Origin: an uncultured Microbacterium sp.
Lineage (GTDB): Bacteria; Actinomycetota; Actinomycetes; Actinomycetales; Microbacteriaceae
Reading direction: 5' to 3'
Assembly: GCF_937927635.1 (NCBI RefSeq)
Contig: NZ_CALBRW010000017.1
Span: 62,001 to 126,000, forward strand
Length of the DNA stretch: 64,000 nucleotides
Made by a program: the position numbers and the translations under genes. Positions 1-9,495 of the stretch are shown in pieces. Position 1 is the first letter of the stretch, and the number at the start of each line of letters is the position of its first letter. The notes beneath the pieces are model-generated. The model was given only the letters and a program-made list of their open reading frames with translations, was not told where the DNA came from and searched no databases.

Positions 1-1314
1 CGCGACGATGGGACGCACCACGGGAACGCCCAGCACATCGGCCTGGAACTGCATGAGCGCGTCGTTGGCCACCATGCCGCCGTCCACCTTCAGCTCGCCC
101 AGTGTCAGATCGGCGTCGGCGTTGACAGCATCCAGCACATCCGCCGTCTGGAACGCGACCGCCTCGAGAGCTGCCCGTGCGATGTGGTTGCGGTTCGCGA
201 ACCGGGTGAGACCAACGATCGCTCCGCGCGCATCCGGGCGCCAATAAGGAGTGAACAGCCCCGAGAAGGCCGGCACGATGTAGACGCCGCCGTTGTCCTC
301 CACCTGCGCGGCGAGCTCCTCCACCTCGGGCGCGGACGAGATCAGCCCCAGCTGGTCGCGCAGCCACTGGATCAGCGAGCCCGCCACGGCGATCGAACCC
401 TCCAGCGCGTAGTGCGCAGGCTCGTCGCCGAGCTTGTAGCCCACCGTCGTGAGCAGCCCGTTCTTGGAGTGGACGATCTCATCGCCGGTGTTGAAGATCA
501 GGAAGCAGCCCGTGCCATAGGTGTTCTTGCTCTCGCCCGCCTGGAACGCGGCCTGTCCGAATGTGGCGGCCTGCTGGTCGCCGAGGATGCCCGCGATCGG
601 GGTCTCCCGCAGCAGCGACGAGCTCTCGGCGTGCCCGTACACCTCGGACGAGGAGCGGATATCGGGCATCATCGAGCGAGGAACGCCGAAGAGATCAAGG
701 ATGTCGTCGCGCCAGTCCAGTGTCTGCAGGTCCATGAACATCGTGCGCGATGCGTTGGTGACGTCCGTCGCGTGCACGCCTCCGTCCGTGCCGCCGGTGA
801 GGTTCCAGAGCACCCAGCTGTCGGTCGTGCCGAACAGCAGCTCACCGGCGTCCGCCCTCTCTCTGGCGCCTTCGACGTTCTCCAGGATCCAGGCGATCTT
901 GGTCCCGGCGAAGTAGGTCGCCAGCGGCAGTCCCACCACCGGCTTGAAGCGATCGATGCCGCCATCCGCGGCCAGGCGGTCGACCATGTCCTGCGTGCGG
1001 GTGTCCTGCCACACGATCGCGTTGTACACCGGTTCGCCCGTCCTCCGATCCCACACGACGGTGGTCTCGCGCTGATTCGTGATGCCGATGGCAGCGATGT
1101 CGTGTCGCGTCAGGTCGGCACGACTAAGCGCAAGACCGATGACCTCCTGCACGTTCCGCCAGATCTCTGCGGCGTCGTGCTCCACCCAGCCGGCGCGGGG
1201 GAGGATCTGCTCGTGCTCCTTCTGACCGGATGCCACGAGCCGACCTGCGCGATCGAAGATGATCGCCCTGCTCGAGGTGGTGCCCTGATCAATGGAAAGA
1301 ACGTACTCGGCCAT
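1..1314 (-). CDS. glpK: Glycerol kinase, C-terminus cut by window edge
   Basis: ATP-dependent phosphorylation of glycerol to glycerol-3-phosphate in the cytoplasm. The N-terminus reads [20 protein letters not shown], the phosphate-1 motif of FGGY-family carbohydrate kinases, followed by the glycerol-kinase hallmarks GITNQRETT and WQDTRT. 438 residues are visible; the family has about 500, so only the C-terminal end is missing beyond position 1. The ATG at 1314 follows an AAGGAGG ribosome binding site. It lies 50 bases downstream of glpD on the same strand, so the two are probably one operon that takes up and oxidises glycerol. Function is certain from the sequence; the operon is inferred. Confidence 0.96.
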   Translation of the reverse strand, partial: MAEYVLSIDQGTTSSRAIIFDRAGRLVASGQKEHEQILPRAGWVEHDAAEIWRNVQEVIGLALSRADLTRHDIAAIGITNQRETTVVWDRRTGEPVYNAIVWQDTRTQDMVDRLAADGGIDRFKPVVGLPLATYFAGTKIAWILENVEGARERADAGELLFGTTDSWVLWNLTGGTDGGVHATDVTNASRTMFMDLQTLDWRDDILDLFGVPRSMMPDIRSSSEVYGHAESSSLLRETPIAGILGDQQAATFGQAAFQAGESKNTYGTGCFLIFNTGDEIVHSKNGLLTTVGYKLGDEPAHYALEGSIAVAGSLIQWLRDQLGLISSAPEVEELAAQVEDNGGVYIVPAFSGLFTPYWRPDARGAIVGLTRFANRNHIARAALEAVAFQTADVLDAVNADADLTLGELKVDGGMVANDALMQFQADVLGVPVVRPIVA

Positions 1315-1364
1315 GCGGCCCTCCTTCGGCGGATCGTCGGCGACCCGCGTCGTAACAAGTCTGG

Positions 1365-3077
1365 TCAGCTGCGTGCGGGCACCGCGAGGGACAGGCCGTG
1401 CGCGTCGTTCAGCAGCTGCACGGTCGCCTCGATCTCGGCATCCCGCCGCTCGTCGTCCCATCCCATCAGAGGAGCCAACGCGGTTGCCAACTCGATGAGC
1501 AGGTCGCCGGTCACCTCGCCGATGAAGGCGATGTTCGAGCGGCGCAGCACGACATCCGCGAGCCTGACCACGAGCTCGTGCTCGACCATCCACTCCAGCT
1601 CACGCACGGACAGCGCGCCGTCGGCGAGCGGGCGGTCGTCCTCCTGCTCGATGTGCGACCACACCTCTGCGGCTCGGGTGCCGTAGCGCGTCAGCAGCGC
1701 ATCGCCGCGCGCGGGTTCCGCGCCGGCGAGATTGGTGTTCTTCCAGGCGGCGCGTGCGCGGGTGGTTCGCGGGAAGCCGTGCCCGCCGCCGATCGGCAGG
1801 CCGCCGGTGGACACCGATCGGGTGCGTCCGAGCAGCTCGAGCACGCGGTTCGCCAGATGCTCGCCCAGCGCCCGGAACGTGGTCCACTTGCCGCCCACCA
1901 GACTGAGCACCGGGGTCGACCCGCTCTCGTCGAGTTCGATGCGGTAGTCGCGCGAGACGAAGCCGGGCGCGGTGTCCTCGTGACGGGGGAGAGGACGGAT
2001 GCCCGAGAACCGGTACACGATCTGCTCGCGATCCACCTGGATCGTGGGGAACACATGGTGGATCAGGTCGAAGAAGTAGTCGATCTCCTCCTCCGTGCAG
2101 TGCGCCGGCTCGCGGGGGTCCGCGTCGATGTCTGTCGTCCCCACCATGACGCGACCCTTGATCGGGTAGATCAGCACGATGCGTCCGTCGGAGTGCTCGA
2201 AGAAGATCTCCCGGCCCGCTGTCGCGGCGAGCAGCTCGGGGTGATCGAGCACGATGTGCGAGCCCTTGGTGCCGCCGATGAACCGGGTGCTGTCGCCGAG
2301 CGCATCATTGGTGAGGTCTGTCCAGGGACCGGAGGCGTTCACGATCACGTCTGCCTGCACCGTGAACTCCTCTGCGCTCTCGCGATCGCGCAGCACGACC
2401 GCATCACCGTCGCGTCCGACTGCCTCGACGTAGTTCAGCGCGTGCGAGCCGGGATTCGCCGACCTGCCGTCCTGCAGCACGTCCAGTGCCAGGCGCTCGG
2501 GGTCGTGCATCGACGCGTCGTAATAGGTGGCGGTGTACTTCACCTTCGGGTCGAGCCGGGGCAGCTCGGCCAGCGACGAGGTGCGCCCCAGGAAGCGGTG
2601 GCGGGGCACCGCGCCGCCGTCGCGGGAGAAGAGGTCGTAGATGGTCAGGCCCAGCTTGATCAGCACGGCGCCGCGCTCCTGCGGCTTGCCGCTGCGGTGG
2701 GTCAGGAAGCGCAACGGCGCGGAGAGGATGCCCGAGAATGTCGAGTAGATCGGGATCGTGGTCTCCAGCGGCTTGACGTAGTGCGGCGCGACGCGCAGGA
2801 GACCGTTGCGCTCCTGGACGGATTCGCGCACGAGCCGGAACTCCCCGTTCTCGAGGTAGCGGATGCCACCGTGAATCATGTGGCTGGATGCGGAGGACGC
2901 GCCCCCCGCGAAGTCGCCGCGATCGACGATCACGGCATCCACGCCCTGAAGTGAGAGATCACGGAACAATGAGATGCCGTTGATCCCCGCCCCGACGATG
3001 AGCACAGTTGTCCGGCCGGCATCGCGGACAGCGGCCAGTTCATCCTGGCGTCGTGAGTTCCGGGTTCTCTGCAGCAT
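1365..3077 (-). CDS. glpD: Aerobic glycerol-3-phosphate dehydrogenase
   Basis: FAD-dependent oxidation of glycerol-3-phosphate to dihydroxyacetone phosphate, passing electrons to quinone at the membrane. The 570-residue product has an N-terminal dinucleotide fold ([13 protein letters not shown] at about residues 29-41) and a DAO-type FAD domain with [11 protein letters not shown] and later GTTDID and SGIRPLP motifs. The ATG at 3077 is preferred over an upstream in-frame ATG at 3140 because AAGGAGAGATC sits directly in front of it. It heads the glpD-glpK operon and is divergent from a SorC-type regulator, with a palindromic operator in the 94-base gap overlapping its likely -35 box. Confidence 0.95.
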   Translation of the reverse strand: MLQRTRNSRRQDELAAVRDAGRTTVLIVGAGINGISLFRDLSLQGVDAVIVDRGDFAGGASSASSHMIHGGIRYLENGEFRLVRESVQERNGLLRVAPHYVKPLETTIPIYSTFSGILSAPLRFLTHRSGKPQERGAVLIKLGLTIYDLFSRDGGAVPRHRFLGRTSSLAELPRLDPKVKYTATYYDASMHDPERLALDVLQDGRSANPGSHALNYVEAVGRDGDAVVLRDRESAEEFTVQADVIVNASGPWTDLTNDALGDSTRFIGGTKGSHIVLDHPELLAATAGREIFFEHSDGRIVLIYPIKGRVMVGTTDIDADPREPAHCTEEEIDYFFDLIHHVFPTIQVDREQIVYRFSGIRPLPRHEDTAPGFVSRDYRIELDESGSTPVLSLVGGKWTTFRALGEHLANRVLELLGRTRSVSTGGLPIGGGHGFPRTTRARAAWKNTNLAGAEPARGDALLTRYGTRAAEVWSHIEQEDDRPLADGALSVRELEWMVEHELVVRLADVVLRRSNIAFIGEVTGDLLIELATALAPLMGWDDERRDAEIEATVQLLNDAHGLSLAVPARS

Positions 3078-3134
3078 GATCTCTCCTTCGGACTGACTCC
3101 AGCATCCGTCGTGTGGCAGGATCTTGCAAACCAC

Positions 3135-3150
3135 TTGCACCTATGTGCAA
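3135..3150. promoter_or_regulatory. Palindromic operator in the glpD / regulator divergent region
   Basis: TTGCAC and GTGCAA are perfect inverted arms around a 4-base spacer. On the minus strand the first arm (3150-3145) can serve as a -35 TTGCAC, with CAAGAT at 3126-3121 as the -10 of glpD, 18 bases apart. A site here would let the adjacent SorC-family protein control glpD-glpK and probably itself. The palindrome is direct observation; its ligand protein is inference from position. Confidence 0.65.
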
Positions 3151-3171
3151 CGCTAGTGTCGGAGGTCAAAC

Positions 3172-4143
3172 ATGGTCGCTGGCTCGTCTCGAAAGGACAC
3201 GAAGACCACTGCCGCGCTGACTGCGGCGAAGCTGTACTACTTGCAGGACATGACGATGGATGCGATCGCCGGCGAGCTTTCGACGTCGCGATCATCCGTG
3301 TCGCGACTGCTGTCGCACGCGAGAGAGACGGGTCTGGTCGACATTCGTATCAACTCGCCGTTCGAGCGGGTCGGGCGCATAGAGGACCATCTCCGGGAAC
3401 GGCTGCGCGTCAATGCGCACATCGTGCCGATGCCGAGCACCGTGAACGACGTCGAGCGGCTGGAACGCGTGGCGCTGACCGCCGGACGCCTGCTGTCGCA
3501 GTTCATCGAGTCGAACATGGTCGTCGGCGTCGCCTGGGGTTCGACGATCAGCATGGTGAGCCGCTCGCTCGTGCAGAAGGAGGTGCACTCCAGCACATTT
3601 GTGCAACTCAACGGCGCCGGCAACACGCAGACCAGCGGCTTGGAGTACTCGAGCGACATCCTGCAGCGGTTCGGTGCGGCGTTCGGTGCCAGGGTCGAGC
3701 AGTTCCCCGTGCCCGCGTTCTTCGACAACCCGGCGACGCGCGAAGCGATGTGGCGCGAGCGGAGCACCAGACGCGTGCTGGCCTTCCAATCCACGATGGA
3801 CATCGCCGTGTTCGGGCTGGGTTCTCCGCAGGCCGAGGTCCCCAGCCGTGTGTACGTCGGCGGCTACCTCAGCCGTGATGATTACCGCAGCCTCAGAGAG
3901 GACGGGGTGATCGGCGATGTCGCCACGGTGTTCTTCCGCGCAGACGGCAGCTGGAAGGACATCAGACTCAATGCTCGGTCTACGGGGCCAGGACTGGATC
4001 GACTTCGCCGCGTGCCGCGACGAATCTGCGTGGTCTCCGGCGCAGCGAAGCTGGGCTCGCTGCGTGCGGCGATAGCGGCCGGGATCGTCACCGATGTCGT
4101 GCTCGATGAATCGCTCGCGCGGTTGCTGGTCGACGCGGCCTGA
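3172..4143 (+). CDS. SorC-family sugar-binding transcriptional regulator
   Basis: A 323-residue regulator of the DeoR/SorC type. Residues about 17-60 form a helix-turn-helix (YYLQDMTMDAIAGELSTSRS, then SVSRLLSHARETGLV), and the rest is the sugar-isomerase-like effector domain typical of SorC proteins, with VGVAWGSTI near the middle. These proteins usually bind a phosphorylated sugar or polyol and release an operator. It is divergent from glpD, so glycerol-3-phosphate or a related triose phosphate is a reasonable effector guess, though glp operons are more often run by GlpR or IclR-type proteins. The ATG follows GGAGG at 3161-3165. Confidence 0.88.
   Translation: MVAGSSRKDTKTTAALTAAKLYYLQDMTMDAIAGELSTSRSSVSRLLSHARETGLVDIRINSPFERVGRIEDHLRERLRVNAHIVPMPSTVNDVERLERVALTAGRLLSQFIESNMVVGVAWGSTISMVSRSLVQKEVHSSTFVQLNGAGNTQTSGLEYSSDILQRFGAAFGARVEQFPVPAFFDNPATREAMWRERSTRRVLAFQSTMDIAVFGLGSPQAEVPSRVYVGGYLSRDDYRSLREDGVIGDVATVFFRADGSWKDIRLNARSTGPGLDRLRRVPRRICVVSGAAKLGSLRAAIAAGIVTDVVLDESLARLLVDAA
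3591..3606. promoter_or_regulatory. Operator-like site inside the SorC-type gene
   Basis: GCAC and GTGC arms flank the 4-base ATTT spacer, and the right arm extends to GTGCAA exactly as in the intergenic operator at 3135-3150. The left arm matches at four of six positions. It could be a second regulator site used for looping or roadblock autoregulation, or chance. Confidence 0.3.
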
Positions 4144-4144
4144 G

Positions 4145-5293
4145 TCAGTCGACCGTCCCGTGCTCAGGGCCCTCGCGGAACTCTCGGATCAGGTGCTGGA
4201 CAACCTCTCGCAGGTCGCCGCCGGCAGCATCCGCTGCCGTCAGCTGACGCGCGTAGCTGGCCCCGCCCCGCAGGATCGCACGCACACCGTCGAGCTCCCG
4301 TTCGCATGCCAGGTCGGCGGCGATGGGGCGCAGGTCGTCCACCACGGCGTCGAGGTGGTCCCGCACGGGAACCTGCGACCCCGCGGAGTCGACGATGACG
4401 CGCGCGTCCAGCCCGTAGCGGGCCGTGCGCCACTTGTTCTCGCGATGGAACCACGGCTGCAGTCCCGGCAGCGGGATGCCGACGTCCAGCTGCCGGGAGA
4501 AGTGCTCCACCAGGCACTGCGTGAGCGCGGCCACCGAGGCCAGCTCCGTGAGCGTCGACATGCCGTCGCAGGCGCGGATCTCGATGGTGCCCCAGCGCGG
4601 CGCAGGGCGGATGTCCCACCGCACCTCCGAGGCGTCGCGCATGACACCGGTGCGGATCATGTCGTCGAGATAGTTCTCGAAGTCCTCCCAGGTGCGGATC
4701 GGCCAGGGGAGTCCTGCTGTGGGCAGCTGCTGGAACACCAGGGAGCGGTTGGACGCGTAGCCGGTGCGCTCTCCGGCCCAGAACGGGCTGGACGCGGAGA
4801 GCGCCTGCAGATGCGGGAGGAACGCCGAGAGGGCGCTGATGATCGGCATGACCTTGCGTCGTTCCTCCACGCCGACGTGCACGTGGATGCCCCAGATCAT
4901 CATGTTGCGGCCCCACCACTGGGTGCGCTCGATCATCTTCCGGTAGCGGGTCTTCTCCGTCACCCGCTGGTTGAACCACTGCGCGAACGGATGGCTGCCT
5001 GCCGAGAGCAGCTCGATGCCCGCGGGATCGGTGGCGCGCCGCACGGCTCCGATGGCCGCGGCGATGTCGTCCACGGCATCCTTCACGGTGCCGCCGACGC
5101 CGCTGGTGACCTCGATCGTGTTGGTGAGCAGCTCCCCGGTGACGGTGTGCCGCTCGTGGGCGCTCTGCGCCTCGAGCACATGCAGCAGCTCGGGCGCCCT
5201 GCCCACCAGATCGCCGCTGTCCGGATCGGCCAGCATGATCTCCCATTCCAGCCCGACTGTGGAGCGGGCGGAGGACGCGAATTCGGTCGGCAC
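4145..5293 (-). CDS. GCS2-family carboxylate-amine ligase (glutamate-cysteine ligase type 2)
   Basis: ATP-dependent ligase of the YbdK / GCS2 family, which joins an amine to a glutamate side chain; members are often annotated as glutamate-cysteine ligases. The 382-residue product starts [20 protein letters not shown], the conserved substrate-binding start of the family, and carries GIHVHVGV at mid-protein and IEIRACD further on. The length fits the family. The start at GTG 5293 is chosen because the family motif follows at once and a CAGACT hexamer sits 6 bases upstream, implying a leaderless transcript. The window does not show whether it makes gamma-glutamylcysteine or another product, so no symbol is given. 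Confidence 0.85.
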   Translation of the reverse strand: MPTEFASSARSTVGLEWEIMLADPDSGDLVGRAPELLHVLEAQSAHERHTVTGELLTNTIEVTSGVGGTVKDAVDDIAAAIGAVRRATDPAGIELLSAGSHPFAQWFNQRVTEKTRYRKMIERTQWWGRNMMIWGIHVHVGVEERRKVMPIISALSAFLPHLQALSASSPFWAGERTGYASNRSLVFQQLPTAGLPWPIRTWEDFENYLDDMIRTGVMRDASEVRWDIRPAPRWGTIEIRACDGMSTLTELASVAALTQCLVEHFSRQLDVGIPLPGLQPWFHRENKWRTARYGLDARVIVDSAGSQVPVRDHLDAVVDDLRPIAADLACERELDGVRAILRGGASYARQLTAADAAGGDLREVVQHLIREFREGPEHGTVD

Positions 5294-5299
5294 GCGCAA

Positions 5300-5305
5300 A
5301 GTCTG
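5300..5305 (-). promoter_or_regulatory. -10 hexamer of a leaderless promoter for the GCS2 ligase
   Basis: CAGACT on the minus strand is followed by 6 bases and then GTG at 5293, so transcription should begin at or next to the start codon. The same geometry recurs at many genes in this window. Confidence 0.5.
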
Positions 5306-5370
5306 GCACGCGGGGTCCTCGCCGCGCACACGCCGTGTCGCACGGTTTCGCGCGCGGCCCCAGGATCTGG

Positions 5371-5376
5371 CAGAAT
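5371..5376 (+). promoter_or_regulatory. Likely -10 box of rpsP
   Basis: CAGAAT lies in the context TGGCAGAAT, the same nonamer seen in the rplS promoter at 8887-8895. No clean -35 is visible. Transcription from here gives a leader of about 120 bases before rpsP. Confidence 0.5.
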
Positions 5377-5499
5377 AGAGGGTCGGACGGCTGCTCGACC
5401 CTCTATCCAGCTTTCGTCCCCCATCCAGAGCCTCCGCCGGGTTGTGCACCCCACTCTCCAGGCGTCGTTCATCTTCCTTTCCACACATTCAGGAGAATC

Positions 5500-5928
5500 G
5501 TGGCTGTCAAGATCCGTCTCAAGCGCTTCGGCAAGATCCGCGCGCCCTACTACCGCATCGTCGTCGCCGACTCGCGCACCAAGCGCGACGGTCGCGTGAT
5601 CGAGGAGATCGGCAAGTACCACCCCACCGAGCAGCCCTCGTTCATCGAGGTCGACTCCGAGCGCGCGCAGTACTGGCTGTCCGTCGGCGCCCAGCCGAGC
5701 GAGCAGGTCACCGCGCTGCTGAAGCTCACCGGCGACTGGGGCAAGTTCAAGGGCGACAAGGACGCGAAGTCCACCGTCCAGGTCGCCGAGGCCAAGGCTG
5801 CATTCGAGATCGACTCGTCCAAGAAGTCGGTCATCAAGCCCAAGGTCGAGAAGAAGACCGAAGAGCCCGCCGCGGCTCCCGCCGCTGACGCGGAGGCCGC
5901 TGAGGCTCCCGCCGCAGACGCAGAGTAA
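5500..5928 (+). CDS. rpsP: 30S ribosomal protein S16
   Basis: Small-subunit ribosomal protein S16. The product (142 residues, GTG start, [20 protein letters not shown]) has the full S16 core in its first 85 or so residues. It then carries a long tail rich in Ala, Glu, Pro and Lys, ending in APAADAE-type repeats, which makes it much longer than the roughly 80-residue E. coli protein; such tails are common in Actinobacteria. AGGAG at 5491-5495 sets the start. It heads the rpsP-khpA-rimM-trmD operon, with only 6 bases to khpA. Confidence 0.97.
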   Translation: MAVKIRLKRFGKIRAPYYRIVVADSRTKRDGRVIEEIGKYHPTEQPSFIEVDSERAQYWLSVGAQPSEQVTALLKLTGDWGKFKGDKDAKSTVQVAEAKAAFEIDSSKKSVIKPKVEKKTEEPAAAPAADAEAAEAPAADAE

Positions 5929-5934
5929 TCCGCT

Positions 5935-6165
5935 GTGCTCGCCGCCGCGCTCGAACACGTCGTCAAGGGGATCGTCGATCACCCGGAAGACGTCCGCATC
6001 ACCGCATCCGCGTCGCCCCGTGGCGACCTGCTCGAGGTGCATGTGCACCCGGATGACCGTGGTCGCGTGATCGGGCGCGGCGGCCGCACCGCCAAGGCGC
6101 TGCGCACGCTCATCTCCGCCCTCGCCGACGGACGCCGTGTCCGCGTCGACGTCGCGGACGACTGA
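5935..6165 (+). CDS. khpA: KH-domain RNA-binding protein KhpA
   Basis: A 76-residue single KH-domain protein (type II KH) with the RNA-gripping GRVIGRGGRTAKALRTL loop at about residues 43-59. Homologues pair with KhpB/Jag and affect cell-envelope gene expression, and the gene is nearly always between rpsP and rimM as here. GTG start 6 bases after rpsP. The assignment is secure; the RNA targets are unknown. Confidence 0.93.
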   Translation: MLAAALEHVVKGIVDHPEDVRITASASPRGDLLEVHVHPDDRGRVIGRGGRTAKALRTLISALADGRRVRVDVADD

Positions 6166-6166
6166 C

Positions 6167-6721
6167 GTGGCGGGCGAGAAGAACCAGCTCCGCGTCGGCC
6201 GTCTGCTCAAGGCTCACGGCCTCAAGGGCGCGTTGAAGCTCGAGCTGTACACCGACAATCCCGAACGCCGTTTCGTGCCGGGCGCGGAGTTCACCCTGCA
6301 GGTGCCCGAGTCATCCGAGTGGCACGGCAAGACCGTCACCATCCGCGACTACCGCGTGATGAACGGCAGCTCCGTCGTCTTCCTGCACGGCGTCGAGGAC
6401 CGCACCGCCGCCGAATCCCTCGTCAAGGCCATCCTGTGGATGGACGAGGACGACGAGGTCGAGGTCGATGCCTGGTACGCGCACCAGCTGGTGGGCCTGG
6501 ACGTGGTCCGCGACGACACCGTCATCGGCCGCGTGCTGCGGGTCGATCACCTGCCGGCGCAGGATCTGCTGATCGTGAAGACGGCGGATGCCGAGGTCAT
6601 GGTCCCGTTCGTCGAGGCGATCGTCCCCAGCGTGGACATCCCCGGCCACCGGATCGTCGTGACTCCGCCGGCCGGCCTCTTCGAGGAGCTTCCGTCCGCG
6701 GACGACTCCGCCTCGGAGTGA
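6167..6721 (+). CDS. rimM: Ribosome maturation factor RimM
   Basis: 16S rRNA processing factor that binds S19 and helps assemble the 30S head. It has an N-terminal RimM beta-barrel ([20 protein letters not shown]) and a C-terminal PRC-barrel ([13 protein letters not shown] through [14 protein letters not shown]). The GTG at 6167 gives 184 residues and lies one base after the khpA stop; an in-frame ATG at 6137 would overlap khpA by 29 bases and add ten residues outside the usual family start. Third gene of the rpsP operon. Confidence 0.94.
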   Translation: MAGEKNQLRVGRLLKAHGLKGALKLELYTDNPERRFVPGAEFTLQVPESSEWHGKTVTIRDYRVMNGSSVVFLHGVEDRTAAESLVKAILWMDEDDEVEVDAWYAHQLVGLDVVRDDTVIGRVLRVDHLPAQDLLIVKTADAEVMVPFVEAIVPSVDIPGHRIVVTPPAGLFEELPSADDSASE

Positions 6722-6734
6722 TCCCGGGATCGTC

Positions 6735-7454
6735 ATGCGCATCGACGTCGTCTCGATCTTCCCGTCGTACTTCGACGGTCTGACCCTCTCCCTGCTGGGG
6801 AAGGCACAGGAGACCGGCATCCTGGACCTTCGCGTGCACGATCTGCGCGACTGGACGCACGACCGGCACCGCACGGTCGACGACACACCCTACGGCGGCG
6901 GCGCCGGCATGGTCATGAAGCCGGAGCCCTGGGGCGAGGCGCTCGACGCCTTGGTTTCGGCCCCGGTCGTCAGGCGAGCGCAGCGAGACGGAACGCGGGC
7001 GAAGCCGACCATCATCTTCCCCTCGCCGGCCGGCGAGGTGTTCACTCAGGCCACGGCCCGCGATCTCGCGACCCGTGAGCACCTGATCTTCGGCTGCGGG
7101 CGCTACGAGGGCATCGACGAGCGCGTGTTCGAGTACGCCGCCGAGCTGGGCGAGGTGCGACTGATCAGCCTCGGCGACTACGTCCTGAACGGGGGAGAGG
7201 TCGCCGTCATGGCGATGACCGAGGCCATCGGCCGGCTCATCCCTGGCGTGGTCGGCAACCCGGAGAGCCTGGTCGAGGAGTCCCACGAGGACGGCCTGCT
7301 CGAGTACGGCTCCTACACCAAGCCGTCGGTGTGGCGGGACCTGGAGGTTCCGCCGATCCTGCTCAGCGGCAACCACGGAGCCATCGCCGCCTGGCGGCGC
7401 GAGCAGCAGCTCGAGCGCACCCGCGCACGGCGCCCCGACCTGCTCGAGGGCTGA
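6735..7454 (+). CDS. trmD: tRNA (guanine-37-N1)-methyltransferase
   Basis: SPOUT-class methyltransferase adding a methyl group from S-adenosylmethionine to N1 of G37 in tRNAs reading CNN codons, which prevents frameshifting. The 239-residue product begins [16 protein letters not shown] and shows the knot region [13 protein letters not shown] and [14 protein letters not shown] with GVVGNPESL after it, all typical. Last gene of the rpsP operon, 13 bases after rimM, and convergent with map. Confidence 0.97.
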   Translation: MRIDVVSIFPSYFDGLTLSLLGKAQETGILDLRVHDLRDWTHDRHRTVDDTPYGGGAGMVMKPEPWGEALDALVSAPVVRRAQRDGTRAKPTIIFPSPAGEVFTQATARDLATREHLIFGCGRYEGIDERVFEYAAELGEVRLISLGDYVLNGGEVAVMAMTEAIGRLIPGVVGNPESLVEESHEDGLLEYGSYTKPSVWRDLEVPPILLSGNHGAIAAWRREQQLERTRARRPDLLEG

Positions 7455-7489
7455 CCCCCGCCGCATCCGCTGAAGCGGCCGGGACCGCG

Positions 7490-8272
7490 TCAGTCGACGC
7501 CGAGGAAGCCGCGGTCGGTGAGGATGATCGGGCCGTCCTTGGTGACGGCGACCGTGTGTTCGGAGTGCGAGCCGCGCGAGCCGTCCGCACTGCGCAGCGT
7601 CCAGCCGTCGGGGTCGGTGATGAGCTCGTCGGTGGTGGCCAGCAGCCAGGGCTCCAGGGCGAAGACCAGGCCCTCACGCAAGGGGAAACCGCGTCCGGCG
7701 CGGCCGTCGTTGGGCACGTGCGGGTCGCCGTGCATGATGCGGCCCACGCCGTGACCGCCGAAGTCGGTGTTGATGGAGTAGCCCTCGCCGTGCGCGACGG
7801 CGGCGATGGCCGCGGAGATGTCGCCGATGCGGTTGCCGACCGTCGCGGTCGCGATCGCGGCATCCAGTGCACGGTTCGTGGTGTCGATCAGGCGCAGGTC
7901 CTCGTCGCGCGGTGTGCCGACCACGAACGACACGGCGGAATCGGCCACCCAGCCGTCGACCGAGACGGCGAAGTCCAGCGAGACCAGGTCGCCGTCGCGC
8001 AGCTGGTAGTCGTGGGGGAGGCCGTGCAGCACGGCATCGTTGACGGAGGTGCAGATGACCTTGCCGAACGGCCCGTTCCCGAAGGACGGGGCGTAGTCGA
8101 TGTAGCACGACTCGGCGCCCGCCTTGCGGATGAGGTCGTGGGCGTGGCGATCGATGGAGAGCAGATTCGTGCCCACCTTGGTCTCCGCGCGCAGCGTGGC
8201 CAGCGTCTCCGCGACGAAGCGGCCCGCGGCTCGCATCTCGTCGATCTCGGCCGGCGTGCGCAGTTCGATCAT
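7490..8272 (-). CDS. map: Methionine aminopeptidase type I
   Basis: Removes the initiator methionine from nascent proteins using a two-metal site. The 260-residue product has the pita-bread fold signatures SLDFAVSVDGWVADSAVSF (two Asp ligands), GHGVGRIMHGDPHV (His ligand), EPWL (Glu ligand) and EHTVAVT (second Glu). The ATG at 8272 is chosen over one at 8293 because GAGAGGATTTCCC precedes it and the protein then starts MIELRTPAEID as in relatives. It is a stand-alone gene convergent with trmD. Confidence 0.95.
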   Translation of the reverse strand: MIELRTPAEIDEMRAAGRFVAETLATLRAETKVGTNLLSIDRHAHDLIRKAGAESCYIDYAPSFGNGPFGKVICTSVNDAVLHGLPHDYQLRDGDLVSLDFAVSVDGWVADSAVSFVVGTPRDEDLRLIDTTNRALDAAIATATVGNRIGDISAAIAAVAHGEGYSINTDFGGHGVGRIMHGDPHVPNDGRAGRGFPLREGLVFALEPWLLATTDELITDPDGWTLRSADGSRGSHSEHTVAVTKDGPIILTDRGFLGVD

Positions 8273-8361
8273 GGGAAATCCTCTCGTCGGCATCCATTCT
8301 TCCAGTTCTCCGCCATCGCAAGCTCACAGCGAAAACCCGTGGTCCGGGATGCGGATGCACG

Positions 8362-8367
8362 TACCAT
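8362..8367 (+). promoter_or_regulatory. -10 hexamer of a leaderless promoter
   Basis: TACCAT, then 6 bases, then ATG 8374. This places the transcription start on the start codon. Confidence 0.5.
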
Positions 8368-8373
8368 CGGAGC

Positions 8374-8859
8374 ATGTGGTTGCGTGAGGCGTTCTTCCGC
8401 TGGCTCCTCCCGGCGGCGTTCCTGCTGCCACTGTGGCTGGTCGTCGGCTGGATCATCTTCGGCCGCAGCGGGTGGAGCCTGCTGTGGGTGCTGCTGATGG
8501 CGGCGCCCGCAGTGTTCGCCGGCCAGCTGATCCTCACGCTGCTCACCAGGTCGCGCCCGTCGGTGCGGGCCGAGCGCGCGCTGTCGTGGTGGGATGTGCT
8601 GGGCTTCACTGTCTGGCATGTGCTGACCGTCTCGGTCGGCCTGTTCGTCGACGGTGCCTTCGGATGGCTGCTGACCGGCGCGATCGTCGCCGCCGCCGGG
8701 CTGTTCTGGCTGCAGTTGTGGCAGCTGTGGAACGAGGCTCGCGGCAGCGGTCTGCGCATCCGCGAGACGATGAGCTGGAGCGGGCCGCGCGAGGATCCTC
8801 CTGCGGAACGCGCGCAGCCCGATGTCGTCGTCATCGAGGAGCGTCCGCGCAGGGACTGA
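8374..8859 (+). CDS. Small membrane protein of unknown function
   Basis: A 161-residue protein with about four hydrophobic segments (roughly residues 9-31, 34-58, 75-95 and 98-118) and a charged, Pro/Arg-rich cytoplasmic tail (EDPPAERAQPDVVVIEERPR). No catalytic motif is visible. It resembles proteins loosely named MFS-type permeases in Microbacteriaceae but is far too short to be one. It lies between map (divergent) and rplS. Confidence 0.75.
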   Translation: MWLREAFFRWLLPAAFLLPLWLVVGWIIFGRSGWSLLWVLLMAAPAVFAGQLILTLLTRSRPSVRAERALSWWDVLGFTVWHVLTVSVGLFVDGAFGWLLTGAIVAAAGLFWLQLWQLWNEARGSGLRIRETMSWSGPREDPPAERAQPDVVVIEERPRRD

Positions 8860-8867
8860 CTCCGGTT

Positions 8868-8895
8868 TTGCCTGGTGTGCGGTTCATGGCAGAAT
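8868..8895 (+). promoter_or_regulatory. rplS promoter
   Basis: TTGCCT at 8868-8873 and CAGAAT at 8890-8895 are 16 bases apart. The -10 lies in TGGCAGAAT, identical to the rpsP nonamer. A leader of about 125 bases would result before rplS. Confidence 0.55.
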
Positions 8896-9026
8896 GGATG
8901 CTTGTGCCGTGATCCGGTTCTGCCCCAGGGGAACCCGCGGACGCCTCGCGCGCCGCTCGGCACACACCCGTTCTTATTCCTTTGAATCATGCATCCGACC
9001 TGAGGCGAGTGCAGAGAGAGACGATC

Positions 9027-9374
9027 ATGCAGATCCTCGACGCCGTCGATGCGGCTTCGCTCCGTTCCGACATCCCTGTCTTCAACCCCGGTGACACCGT
9101 CAAGGTGCACGTGAACATCACCGAGGGTTCGCGTTCGCGCATCCAGGTGTTCCAGGGCGTCGTCATCGGCCGCCAGGGCGATGGCGTGCGCGAGACCTTC
9201 ACCGTGCGCAAGATCAGCTTCCAGGTGGGCGTGGAGCGCGTGTTCCCGGTGCACTCGCCGGTCATCGACCACATCGAGGTCGTCACTCGCGGTGATGTCC
9301 GTCGCGCCAAGCTGTACTACCTGCGCAACCTGCGCGGCAAGAAGGCGAAGATCAAGGAGAAGCGCGACAACTGA
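9027..9374 (+). CDS. rplS: 50S ribosomal protein L19
   Basis: Large-subunit protein at the 30S-50S interface. The product is 115 residues, the normal length, and carries the L19 signature [25 protein letters not shown] stretch (here [20 protein letters not shown]) and the basic C-terminus [11 protein letters not shown]. The ATG at 9027 ([12 protein letters not shown]) is preferred over one at 8982 on family start and an upstream GAGAGAG. It is followed by a strong hairpin terminator. Confidence 0.96.
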   Translation: MQILDAVDAASLRSDIPVFNPGDTVKVHVNITEGSRSRIQVFQGVVIGRQGDGVRETFTVRKISFQVGVERVFPVHSPVIDHIEVVTRGDVRRAKLYYLRNLRGKKAKIKEKRDN

Positions 9375-9390
9375 CGCGCTTGAGCCTGTG

Positions 9391-9424
9391 CGGAACCCCG
9401 AGACACGATCGTCTCGGGGTTCCG
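9391..9424 (+). terminator. Intrinsic terminator after rplS
   Basis: Perfect 14-bp stem, CGGAACCCCGAGAC with its complement, around a 6-base loop. No clear U-run follows, as is usual in high-GC Actinobacteria. Confidence 0.75.
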
Positions 9425-9495
9425 TCGTCTGGGCATCCGTGTGCGACCCTTGTAGATGCCGCGTCGACGCGGTGCATGAGAAGAAGAGAGATCAG

